NCBI GenBank assembly: GCA_036788195.1
Contig: DAIQNX010000074.1
Location: 1 to 5,456 of the forward strand
Source: CALFXN01 sp937957815
Lineage (GTDB): Bacteria > Synergistota > Synergistia > Synergistales > Aminobacteriaceae
Direction: 5' to 3'
Length of the DNA: 5,456 bases
Shown here: positions 1 to 5,456 of the stretch, piece after piece
Layout of the letters: each line of letters starts with the position of its first letter
Numbering within the stretch: the stretch's first letter is position 1
The notes under the pieces: generated by a model
Databases searched by the model: none
What the model saw: only the letters and a program-made list of their open reading frames with translations
What the model was told of the DNA's origin: nothing
Program-made: the position numbers and the translations under genes

Positions 1-2
1 TC

Positions 3-1115
3 GCCCTGCTCGGCGGCAGGGAGTTCGTCGAGCTGCGGACGATGAAGGAGACGGTCGTCGTATCGCCCGCCTTCACGAAGGTCGTCATGCTCAGTGAATA
101 CTTCCCGCCGATCCGCGGGACGGGCGTCGATACGCCGGTGTATATCTACGACTCGGGGGTTCCCGGAGGCTCCATGTTCTACCTCGGGGGTACGCATCCC
201 TACGAGCCGGCGACGACCCTATCGGCGTATGTCATGATGGAAAACCTCAAGGTCGAGAAGGGGCGCGTCTTCGTTTGTCCGCACGCGAACCGGAGCGCCG
301 CGACCGTCGGAATGCTCGGGAACGCCTATCCGAAGTTCCTTCACGTCGAGACGCCGTTCGGGCCGAAGGCCTATCGGATCGGCGACCGGAACACGTCGCC
401 GCTGGACCAGTGGCCCGATCCCTTCACGTACGTCCACTACCCGTCGGGGCAGAACCTCGACTATACGGACGCGCGCAACCTGAACCGCACCTACCCCGGA
501 CGTCCGGACGGGAGCCTCACGGAGCAACTGACCTACGCGATCATGGAGCTGAACCGGAAGGAGAAGATCACGCTCTTCGTCGATTCCCACGAGGCGTCGC
601 TGATGTACCCGGTCGTGGCGACCTACGTGGCGCATGACCGTGCGCTCGATATGGCGATGATGGCCTCGATGGAGCTGTCCGCGACGGAGTTTCCGATGAA
701 GTGCGAGGCCTCCCCGAAGGGGCTTCGCGGCCTGAGCCACCGGGACGCGGGCGATTTCTGCGACTCGCTCGTGATTCTGATGGAAACGCCCGAGCCCTTC
801 ATCGACCGGGTGGCTGGGAAGATCACGGAAAAACTCATGATGGACGGAAAGGACGAGTTTCTGCAGACCGCCGCGGATCACGGACTGCTGTTCACCGACT
901 ACACCATCGAAACGGGCTGCCCGATGTGGGACCGCGTCGGCCGGCATCTTTCCGGGACGCTCGCGATGATCTGTCAGATGAACGAGTTTCTGATGGATCC
1001 GTCGAAGGAGCTTCGCGTCGCGTTTCCCGCCTATCCGGACTTGAAGGAGCGCGGACTGGGCTCCTTCCTTCATGACCCGGCGAAAGCGGATCCAGCGAAG
1101 GTCTTCCTGAACTGA
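3..1115 (+). CDS. Succinylglutamate desuccinylase/aspartoacylase-like (M14-related) zinc hydrolase, 5'-partial
   Basis: Likely a zinc-dependent hydrolase that removes an acyl group or terminal residue from an amino-acid-type substrate; the exact substrate cannot be told. Numbering from the ATG at 42, the family's landmarks appear in order: a GGTHPYEP block at 49-56 with H52 and E55 as the first zinc-ligand pair (H-x-x-E), NLNRTYPG at 146-153 (the substrate-carboxylate-binding N-R pattern), DSHEAS at 181-186 with H183 as third ligand, and LMETPEP at 246-252 with E249 as the likely catalytic glutamate. The frame has no stop from position 3 to the ATG at 42 (it reads ALLGGREFVELRT before that Met), and I see no good ribosome site before 42, so the true start is probably outside the window and 42 is internal. 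An N-terminal signal or membrane segment may lie upstream. The gene ends in TGA at 1113-1115, 107 bases before the C69 dipeptidase. Family membership is fairly sure; substrate and start are not. Confidence 0.8.
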   Translation, partial: ALLGGREFVELRTMKETVVVSPAFTKVVMLSEYFPPIRGTGVDTPVYIYDSGVPGGSMFYLGGTHPYEPATTLSAYVMMENLKVEKGRVFVCPHANRSAATVGMLGNAYPKFLHVETPFGPKAYRIGDRNTSPLDQWPDPFTYVHYPSGQNLDYTDARNLNRTYPGRPDGSLTEQLTYAIMELNRKEKITLFVDSHEASLMYPVVATYVAHDRALDMAMMASMELSATEFPMKCEASPKGLRGLSHRDAGDFCDSLVILMETPEPFIDRVAGKITEKLMMDGKDEFLQTAADHGLLFTDYTIETGCPMWDRVGRHLSGTLAMICQMNEFLMDPSKELRVAFPAYPDLKERGLGSFLHDPAKADPAKVFLN

Positions 1116-1133
1116 TCCGCATCATGGTTTTTT
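1086..1133 (+). terminator. Candidate intrinsic terminator after the deacylase gene
   Basis: A 7-bp perfect inverted repeat, GCGGATC at 1086-1092 and GATCCGC at 1114-1120, encloses the last codons, with its right arm beginning on the last two bases of the TGA stop. A short inner AGG/CCT stem (1099-1101 with 1106-1108) may stabilise it. Six Ts follow at 1128-1133. The 7-base gap between stem and T-run and the large internal loops make it weaker than a textbook terminator. Confidence 0.35.
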
Positions 1134-1210
1134 CCCGGGCCGGATACGCCGGTCCGGCGCACCGCGCGCTCTTGGGGTGTCTTTTGGAGATTCACCGTGT
1201 GTCTGAAGAC

Positions 1211-1216
1211 AGGAGG
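1211..1216 (+). promoter_or_regulatory. Shine-Dalgarno of the C69 dipeptidase gene
   Basis: AGGAGG lies 6 bases before the ATG at 1223. This decides the start: the same frame is open back to an ATG at 1124, but the extra 33 residues from there would sit in front of the signal peptide and have no comparable ribosome site. Confidence 0.85.
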
Positions 1217-1222
1217 GAATGT

Positions 1223-2842
1223 ATGTTGAAATCGTTGAGGAAGATTGTTTTCGCCGCTCTGGTCGTCGCGTTGACGTCGTCGTCCGCTCTTGCCTGCACC
1301 GTCGTGGCCGTCGGGAAGAACGCGACCGTCGACGGAAGCGCCATCATCACCCATAACGACGATTCCCGGGTGGCGAATTCGCGCCTCTACATCGTGCCGG
1401 AGGCCGACTGGCCTGAAGGGGCGAAGCGGAACGTCGTGAAGGACGCGCACGGCTACGACGGGGACGCGCAGGTGATCGGGCAGATCCCGCAGGTTCCGCA
1501 CACGTTCCGGTATTTCGCGTCGCGCTATTCGTTCATGAACGAAAATGGCGTGGCGATCGCCGAATCCACCAACTCCGTCGAAGTGACGGACGATCGTTCG
1601 AAGAACATCAAGCAGATCATGGGAAAAGACGCGGTCGGAATGATGGACGCGTGGATCATTCAGGATATCATGCTCGAGCGCGCATCCACAGCGCGCGAGG
1701 CCGTTCAGATCATGGGCAAACTCGTCGAGGAATACGGCTGGTTCGACGCGGGCGAGACCATGCCGCTGACGGACGGCAATGAAGTCTGGATCATTGAGTT
1801 CTACGGCAACAAGATCTGGGCCGCGTGGCGCATGCCGGACGACCACATCTTCGTCGGCGCCAACCGCGCGAGACTGCGGAACCTGGACCTCACCGACGCG
1901 CAGAACGTGATGGCGTGCCCCGACATCGTCGACTACGCCGTGAAGAACGGGTTCATCGCCGAAAAGGACGTCGACAAAAAGAACTTCAGCCCCGCGGATG
2001 TCTACGCACCGAACACGAAGCTCTATTCGACCCGCCGCGAGTGGAGAGTCCTCTCCCTGGCTGCGCCGCAGTCCTTCAAGCTTGGGCCGGACGAACTCAA
2101 TTATCCCATTTCGATCAAGCCGGACAAGAAACTCAGCGTTCACGACGTTCTTGCCATCAAGGGAGACTGGTACGAAGGGACGCCGTTCGACCTGAGCAAG
2201 GGAATCCAGGCCGGACCGTGGGGGAACCCCATCCGCTTCGCGAACTCGAGCAAGAAGGTTCCCGGCGCAGACTGGGAGCGTTCCGTCAACATGATGCGTT
2301 CCTGCTACGTTCACATCGCGCAGGTCCGCGGCGATCTTCCGGCCGAAGTTCGCGGCATCAGCTGGTTCGGGTACGGCGCGGCCGATACCACCTATATCAC
2401 GCCGCTGTGGCCGATCATGACGAAGCTGCCTCCGCTCTACGGCATCGGCGACCGCTATCACGACTACGATCCGAAGTCCGGCTGGTGGGTCAACACGCGC
2501 GTTCAGGAGCTGGCGGGATTGCGCTATCAGGACGCGCGGACCGAGATCCACAAAGCGCGCGACGCGAAACTCATCCCGCTGTATATCCAGACGCCCATGA
2601 TCCAGGACAAGGCCGCGGAAATGCTCAAGGCCGGCGACAAGAAGGGCGCAGTGGAGCTGATCACCGACTTCGCCTACGCTCACGCGGTCGACTTCAACCA
2701 GCGCTGGCTCGCGCTCGGCGACCGGCTTCTGAGCAAGTACGCGCTCGGATACACGGACGTCAAGGCGACGCCGTATCCGGAGGAGTGGAACGAGATTGTC
2801 GGTTTCGGCGTCCCGAAACGCGGAACGGAACAGAAGAAGTAA
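1223..2842 (+). CDS. Secreted C69-family dipeptidase (Ntn hydrolase)
   Basis: A 539-residue cysteine-nucleophile dipeptidase of peptidase family C69 (PepD/U34 type), expected to cleave dipeptides outside the cytoplasmic membrane. The start at 1223 is set by AGGAGG six bases upstream. Residues 1-24 form a signal peptide: a K/R-containing tip, a hydrophobic core, then SALA. Cleavage after A24 would leave C25 as the first residue, and C25 opens the family's N-terminal block, CTVVAVGKNATVDGS (25-39). In this N-terminal-nucleophile family the catalytic Cys must be the free N-terminus, so signal peptidase would also activate the enzyme. Other family-like stretches are THNDDS (43-48), MNENGVAIAEST (105-116), the helix with ERASTAREA (152-160), TDGNEVWIIEF (183-193) and VGANRARLR (211-219). 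No C-terminal anchor is visible; the tail is short and basic. Length fits the family. It sits between the deacylase and PgsW-like genes but has its own ribosome site and a terminator behind it. Substrate range cannot be read from the sequence. Confidence 0.93.
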   Translation: MLKSLRKIVFAALVVALTSSSALACTVVAVGKNATVDGSAIITHNDDSRVANSRLYIVPEADWPEGAKRNVVKDAHGYDGDAQVIGQIPQVPHTFRYFASRYSFMNENGVAIAESTNSVEVTDDRSKNIKQIMGKDAVGMMDAWIIQDIMLERASTAREAVQIMGKLVEEYGWFDAGETMPLTDGNEVWIIEFYGNKIWAAWRMPDDHIFVGANRARLRNLDLTDAQNVMACPDIVDYAVKNGFIAEKDVDKKNFSPADVYAPNTKLYSTRREWRVLSLAAPQSFKLGPDELNYPISIKPDKKLSVHDVLAIKGDWYEGTPFDLSKGIQAGPWGNPIRFANSSKKVPGADWERSVNMMRSCYVHIAQVRGDLPAEVRGISWFGYGAADTTYITPLWPIMTKLPPLYGIGDRYHDYDPKSGWWVNTRVQELAGLRYQDARTEIHKARDAKLIPLYIQTPMIQDKAAEMLKAGDKKGAVELITDFAYAHAVDFNQRWLALGDRLLSKYALGYTDVKATPYPEEWNEIVGFGVPKRGTEQKK

Positions 2843-2867
2843 ATTCGCTCCTGCGAGTGACGAAACA

Positions 2868-2898
2868 GCGCGGCGGCCCCGACGGCGCCGCGCCTTTT
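2868..2898 (+). terminator. Rho-independent terminator after the C69 dipeptidase gene
   Basis: GCGCGGCG at 2868-2875 pairs perfectly with CGCCGCGC at 2886-2893, giving an 8-bp all-G/C stem with a 10-base loop, followed after one base by TTTT (2895-2898). It begins 25 bases after the TAA stop. The T-run is short, but stem strength and position fit an intrinsic terminator. Confidence 0.7.
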
Positions 2899-2932
2899 GT
2901 ATCCGGCGGCGTCCGGATGCTGATCGAACGGT

Positions 2933-2937
2933 GGAGG
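2933..2937 (+). promoter_or_regulatory. Shine-Dalgarno selecting a GTG start for the PgsW-like gene
   Basis: GGAGG lies 9 bases before GTG at 2947. The in-frame ATG at 2917 has no comparable site and would add ten residues (including E, R, W, R, R) in front of an otherwise clean signal peptide, so GTG at 2947 is preferred. Confidence 0.75.
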
Positions 2938-2946
2938 AGCCGCATC

Positions 2947-3870
2947 GTGAACTGTCGTGTCGCGTGTCTCGTGTGTTTCCTGCTTTTTTCGGCGCTCGCG
3001 GTGCTCGCGGCGCGGGCGGACGAACGTCCGGGCGCCGGCGCGGCGTCAGCGCTCATGGCCCGGTGCGAGGCGGTGCTGTATGCTGAGAAACGCCGTCTTG
3101 GCCTCGTGAACGAAGCGCTCGATCCCGAACGGACCGGGCTGATCGGCGTCGAGTTTTCGCCGCTCACCACCAGCCTCGGGCGCCTGTCCGACAAGCGCGC
3201 CTCGTCGCGCCCCGCCATGGCGGACGTCGTCGCCGCCTACCTCCGTCGGGCGGGAGTGAAAAAAGGCGACTGGATCGCCGTCAACGCGAGCGGGTCGTTT
3301 CCCGGCTTTTCGCTCGCGACGCTCTGCGCGGCCGAGAGCCTCGGCGTGAACACGCAAGTTGTCTTTTCCTACGGATCCTCGATGTACGGCGGAACGGATC
3401 CCGGCTTTACGTTTCCGGTCATTCTGGACCTTCTGAACCGGGCCGGGCTGCTGTCCGCGCGTCTTCGCGCGATCGCACCGGGGGGAGCGCGGGATCGTAT
3501 GGCGGAGACGCTTCTGGAGTCCCCTTTTCCGACCGTGACGGACCTGATGAGCGCTCGTCCGGAAGAACGCATCGAAGAGACGACGCTCGAGGACGCCATC
3601 GCGCGGCGGCTTCGGATTTTTGCGGAGACGCCGTCGCCCGTCGCGTGCTTCGTGAGTTGCGGCGGGCCGGGCGTCAGCCTGGGGAGGACCGAAAGCGTTC
3701 TCAAACTCCCGCACGGCCTCGTCGCGACGGCGCGCGATATTCCGGAGGGGGCGGACAGGGGGCTGCTCTTTGAATTTCTCGCGAGGGGAGTTTCCGTGGT
3801 TCACCTTCTGAACGTCCGGGGCGTTTGCGGGGACTTCGGTCTGCCGTACGAGGAAATCCCCGACCCGTGA
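2947..3870 (+). CDS. pgsW: Poly-gamma-glutamate system protein (PgsW-like), exported
   Basis: A 307-residue protein that I recognise as the family named 'poly-gamma-glutamate system protein' (PgsW type); its biochemical role is not established to my knowledge. From the GTG at 2947, residues 1-24 are a signal peptide (hydrophobic 5-22, then ARA before DE), so the protein is probably periplasmic or loosely membrane-held. Family-like blocks follow: DPERTGLIGVEFSPLTTSLG (59-78), KRASSRPAMADVV (83-95), AGVKKGDWIAVNASGSFPG (102-120), SYGSSMYGGTDPGFTF (141-156), SCGGPGVSLGR (237-247), and the terminal GVSVVHLLNV (281-290) and FGLP (297-300). The gene starts 104 bases after the dipeptidase, behind a terminator, so it may be expressed by read-through or from an unrecognised promoter. 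The long stem at 3860-3901 covers its stop codon. No pgsB, pgsC or pgsA gene is in view, though one could lie beyond the left edge. Family call fairly sure, mainly from recalled motif order; role unknown. Confidence 0.8.
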   Translation: MNCRVACLVCFLLFSALAVLAARADERPGAGAASALMARCEAVLYAEKRRLGLVNEALDPERTGLIGVEFSPLTTSLGRLSDKRASSRPAMADVVAAYLRRAGVKKGDWIAVNASGSFPGFSLATLCAAESLGVNTQVVFSYGSSMYGGTDPGFTFPVILDLLNRAGLLSARLRAIAPGGARDRMAETLLESPFPTVTDLMSARPEERIEETTLEDAIARRLRIFAETPSPVACFVSCGGPGVSLGRTESVLKLPHGLVATARDIPEGADRGLLFEFLARGVSVVHLLNVRGVCGDFGLPYEEIPDP

Positions 3871-3901
3871 GGCGCCGGAAAAACGGCGTTTCACGGGTCG
3901 G
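3860..3901. terminator. Long hairpin between convergent genes, possible bidirectional terminator
   Basis: CCGACCCGTGA at 3860-3870 is perfectly complementary to TCACGGGTCGG at 3891-3901. The stem can continue inward through two G-T pairs (3871-3872 with 3889-3890) and five more Watson-Crick pairs (3873-3877 with 3884-3888), closing on a 6-base loop, about 18 bp in all. It covers the TGA of the PgsW-like gene (3868-3870) and stops 6 bases short of the dctM stop. Neither strand has a proper T-run right after the stem (only TTT at 3907-3909 on +), so it is an atypical intrinsic terminator, or it may protect the 3' ends of transcripts. Confidence 0.55.
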
Positions 3902-3907
3902 AGCGCT

Positions 3908-5191
3908 TTACATGATGCCCAGTTTTTGCGGGATGTAGAACGCGATGGCCGGGAACATGGCCACGAGAAGCAGAATGATGAAGTCCGCCGCGATGTAGGG
4001 CAGGACGCCGCGCAGAGAACGTTCGATCGAAAGATCCGCGATCGAACCGGCTATGAGAAGGCAGAGCCCGTACGGAGGCGTCACGAGCCCGATGGCGAGC
4101 GTAATGACGACGACGACGCCGAGGTGGACCGACGTGATCCCCAGCTTCAGAGCCGTCGGAAGAATGACCGGCATGAACAGGATCATTGCCGGAATCGCGT
4201 CCATGAATGTCCCGACGAAGAGGAAGAATGCGATGACGATGAGCATGAAGATCTGCGGACTGGCGATTGTGGCGGCGAAGAATGCGCCGATGTGATCGGA
4301 CGCCTTGTAGTATCCGAGGAGTTCTCCGAGCGCGCTCGCCGTGGCGAGCGCGAAGAGCGAGAGCGAGCTGAGCTTCAGCGTCTCCTTGATGATGTCGGGA
4401 AGATCGCGCAGCGTGAGCGTTCTGTAGAAGAACAGGCTGATGAGAAGCGCATACACGGAGGCGAACGCGGCCGCCTCGGTCGGCGTGTACCAGCCCGTCG
4501 TGATGCCGCCGACGATGATGACGGGCGTCAGCAGGGCCGGGAAGGACTGCCGGAAGAGTCCCCAGACCTTGCGGAAACCGGCGCGTTCGTACTTCGGGAA
4601 GTTTCTCTTCCGGCCGATCACGCAGACGATGAGCATCATCGTGAGTCCGATGAGGATTCCGGGGATCATGCCGCCGATGAAGAGCGCGGCGACCGAGGCG
4701 TTCGTGAGTCCCGAGTAGACCACCATCGGGATGCTCGGCGGGATGATGACGCCGATCGTCGAGGACGCGGCCGTGACGCCGACGGTCGTCTCCTTGTCGT
4801 ACCCCGTGTCGATCATCGCGGGGATGAGCATCTTGCCGACGCCGGCCGTGTCCGCCTGCGACGAACCGGAGACGCCCGCGAAGATCATCGAGACGAGGAT
4901 GTTCGCGTGGGCGAGGCCGCCTCGGATGTTGCCGACGAGCGCGATGCAGAAGTTCACGAGCATCTCCGTGATCTTTCCGCGGTTCATGATGTTCGCCGCG
5001 AGGATGAACAGCGGAATCGCGAGCAGGACGAACGAATTCAGCCCGTTGAACATCTTCATGAAGACCGTGAGGTTCGGGATCATCGGGATGGACATGATCC
5101 CGAGAAGCGAGACGATGCCGATGACGAAGGCGATTGGGACGCCGATGAAGATCAGGACGACGAAGAGACCGACGATTGCGAGCGGCGTCAT
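3908..5191 (-). CDS. dctM: TRAP transporter large permease subunit DctM
   Basis: A complete 427-residue integral membrane protein, the transport-channel subunit of a tripartite ATP-independent periplasmic (TRAP) transporter, which moves organic acids or related carboxylates inward on an ion gradient. Length is typical of the family. Most of the chain is alternating hydrophobic segments, starting at residues 3-35. Characteristic stretches: GLNSFVLLAIPLFILAANIM (50-69), GNIRGGLAHANI (87-98), FAGVSGSSQADTAGVG (104-119), GVIIPPSIPMVVY (147-159), GWYTPTEAAAFA (233-244), FVGTFMDAIPAMI (325-337) and LVTPPYGLCL (369-378). The start at 5191 is chosen because a GGAGGGAGG ribosome site lies 7 bases upstream and its ATG overlaps the dctQ stop as ATGA, implying translational coupling. 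The same frame is open further upstream, but that stretch is arginine/histidine-rich shadow of dctQ. Substrate cannot be inferred without the binding subunit. Confidence 0.97.
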   Translation of the reverse strand: MTPLAIVGLFVVLIFIGVPIAFVIGIVSLLGIMSIPMIPNLTVFMKMFNGLNSFVLLAIPLFILAANIMNRGKITEMLVNFCIALVGNIRGGLAHANILVSMIFAGVSGSSQADTAGVGKMLIPAMIDTGYDKETTVGVTAASSTIGVIIPPSIPMVVYSGLTNASVAALFIGGMIPGILIGLTMMLIVCVIGRKRNFPKYERAGFRKVWGLFRQSFPALLTPVIIVGGITTGWYTPTEAAAFASVYALLISLFFYRTLTLRDLPDIIKETLKLSSLSLFALATASALGELLGYYKASDHIGAFFAATIASPQIFMLIVIAFFLFVGTFMDAIPAMILFMPVILPTALKLGITSVHLGVVVVITLAIGLVTPPYGLCLLIAGSIADLSIERSLRGVLPYIAADFIILLLVAMFPAIAFYIPQKLGIM

Positions 5192-5456
5192 GCGACGGCC
5201 TCCCTCCGCAGCAGCGTCCGGATGTCCTCGACGACGTGCTCGACGATGTAAAGCGTCATGGTCGCGCCCATGATCGGAAGGCACATCCAGGTGTATCCCA
5301 TCTTGACCCACGTGAGGGTGATCCAGTTGTAGTCCCAGAACTCCGAGACGATGGTGACGCCGTACAGGGTCATCGGGACCGTGAAAGAGAGCAGGATGGC
5401 GCAGATGACCACGTCATAGACGAGCGAACTCCTGCCCCTGAATTTTTCGATCAGGA
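5188..5456 (-). CDS. dctQ: TRAP transporter small permease subunit DctQ, 5'-partial (C-terminal part)
   Basis: The last 89 residues or so of the small membrane subunit of the same TRAP transporter, which joins with DctM in the inner membrane. The frame stays open to the right edge, reading LIEKFRGRSSLVYD before the next hydrophobic segment (VVICAILLSFTVPMTLYGV). It shows the family-like end of the domain: a Tyr/Trp-rich interfacial stretch (FWDYNWITLTWVKMGYTWM), then a final helix (CLPIMGATMTLYIVEHV) and a short charged tail ending RREAVA. It ends in TGA at 5190-5188, overlapping the dctM ATG by four bases. The Q-then-M order on the minus strand is the usual TRAP arrangement. The family is diverse, so the call rests on these features and above all on adjacency to dctM. 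Confidence 0.9.
   Translation of the reverse strand, partial: LIEKFRGRSSLVYDVVICAILLSFTVPMTLYGVTIVSEFWDYNWITLTWVKMGYTWMCLPIMGATMTLYIVEHVVEDIRTLLRREAVA
5199..5207 (-). promoter_or_regulatory. Shine-Dalgarno of dctM inside the end of dctQ
   Basis: Read on the minus strand this is GGAGGGAGG, 7 bases before the dctM ATG at 5191, inside the last dctQ codons. It fixes the dctM start and, with the ATGA overlap, supports coupled translation of the two subunits. Confidence 0.8.

Noticed and set aside
219..1073. 284-residue minus-strand open frame opposite the first gene
   Set aside because: Arg/Val/His-rich antisense shadow with no start signals or motifs.
1139..1158. GCCGGA/TCCGGC inverted repeat with an 8-base loop between the first two genes
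   Set aside because: Only 6 bp with no T-run directly after it; short GC-rich repeats like this are expected by chance here.
1172..1200. Possible promoter upstream of the dipeptidase gene (TTGGGG as -35)
   Set aside because: No -10-like hexamer at suitable spacing, so no promoter is called.
1200..1211. TGTC-TGAA-GACA mini-hairpin just before the dipeptidase Shine-Dalgarno
   Set aside because: A 4-bp stem is too short to support a regulatory claim.
1070..2683. 537-residue open frame on the minus strand opposite the C69 dipeptidase
   Set aside because: Its sequence is a low-complexity Arg/Val/Asp/His mix typical of antisense reading in GC-rich genes. No ribosome site or domain is visible, and the + strand gene is clearly real.
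1825..2916. N-terminal extension of the PgsW-like frame back to 1825
   Set aside because: This part lies inside the dipeptidase gene in another frame and is Arg-rich shadow sequence; the ribosome site and signal peptide place the start at 2947.
3926..5251. 441-residue open frame on the plus strand opposite dctM
   Set aside because: Extremely rich in Arg, Asp, Glu and His, as expected from the complement of hydrophobic membrane-protein codons; dctM is unambiguous.

Overview
The window is a GC-rich bacterial segment with three genes on the + strand facing two genes on the - strand. The gene set is a secreted C69 dipeptidase, a succinylglutamate desuccinylase/aspartoacylase-like enzyme, a PgsW-type 'poly-gamma-glutamate system' protein and a large TRAP transporter. 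This suits an anaerobic, amino-acid- or peptide-fermenting bacterium, and the protein styles remind me most of Synergistota (Synergistaceae). That placement is inference from memory of the families, not a search result.

Layout, left to right. (1) Positions 3-1115, +: the 3' part of a zinc-dependent deacylase/carboxypeptidase-like gene (AstE/ASPA, M14-related). It is open at the left edge. A candidate terminator overlaps its stop codon. (2) Positions 1223-2842, +: a complete C69-family dipeptidase with a strong Shine-Dalgarno and a signal peptide. Cleavage of the signal would leave the putative catalytic cysteine as residue 1 of the mature protein. A GC-rich hairpin plus T-run terminator follows. 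(3) Positions 2947-3870, +: a complete PgsW-like exported protein whose best start is a GTG. (4) Positions 3860-3901: a long hairpin between the convergent genes, containing the stop codon of gene 3. (5) Positions 5191-3908, -: a complete TRAP large permease (dctM). (6) Positions 5456-5188, -: the C-terminal part of the TRAP small permease (dctQ), overlapping dctM by ATGA. The substrate-binding subunit gene (dctP), if present, should lie just beyond the right edge.

How they may work together (inference): the C69 enzyme and the PgsW-like protein look exported, so they would act outside the cytoplasmic membrane on peptides or gamma-glutamyl/acyl-amino-acid material. The AstE/ASPA-like enzyme would remove an acyl or terminal residue, and the TRAP system would take up a carboxylate or amino-acid-like product using the sodium or proton gradient. 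The three + strand genes each have their own signals, and two have apparent terminators, so they look more like a functional neighbourhood than one tight operon. No RNA genes, insertion sequences, CRISPR arrays or notable direct repeats were seen. The only gaps between genes are short (about 107, 104 and 37 bases).
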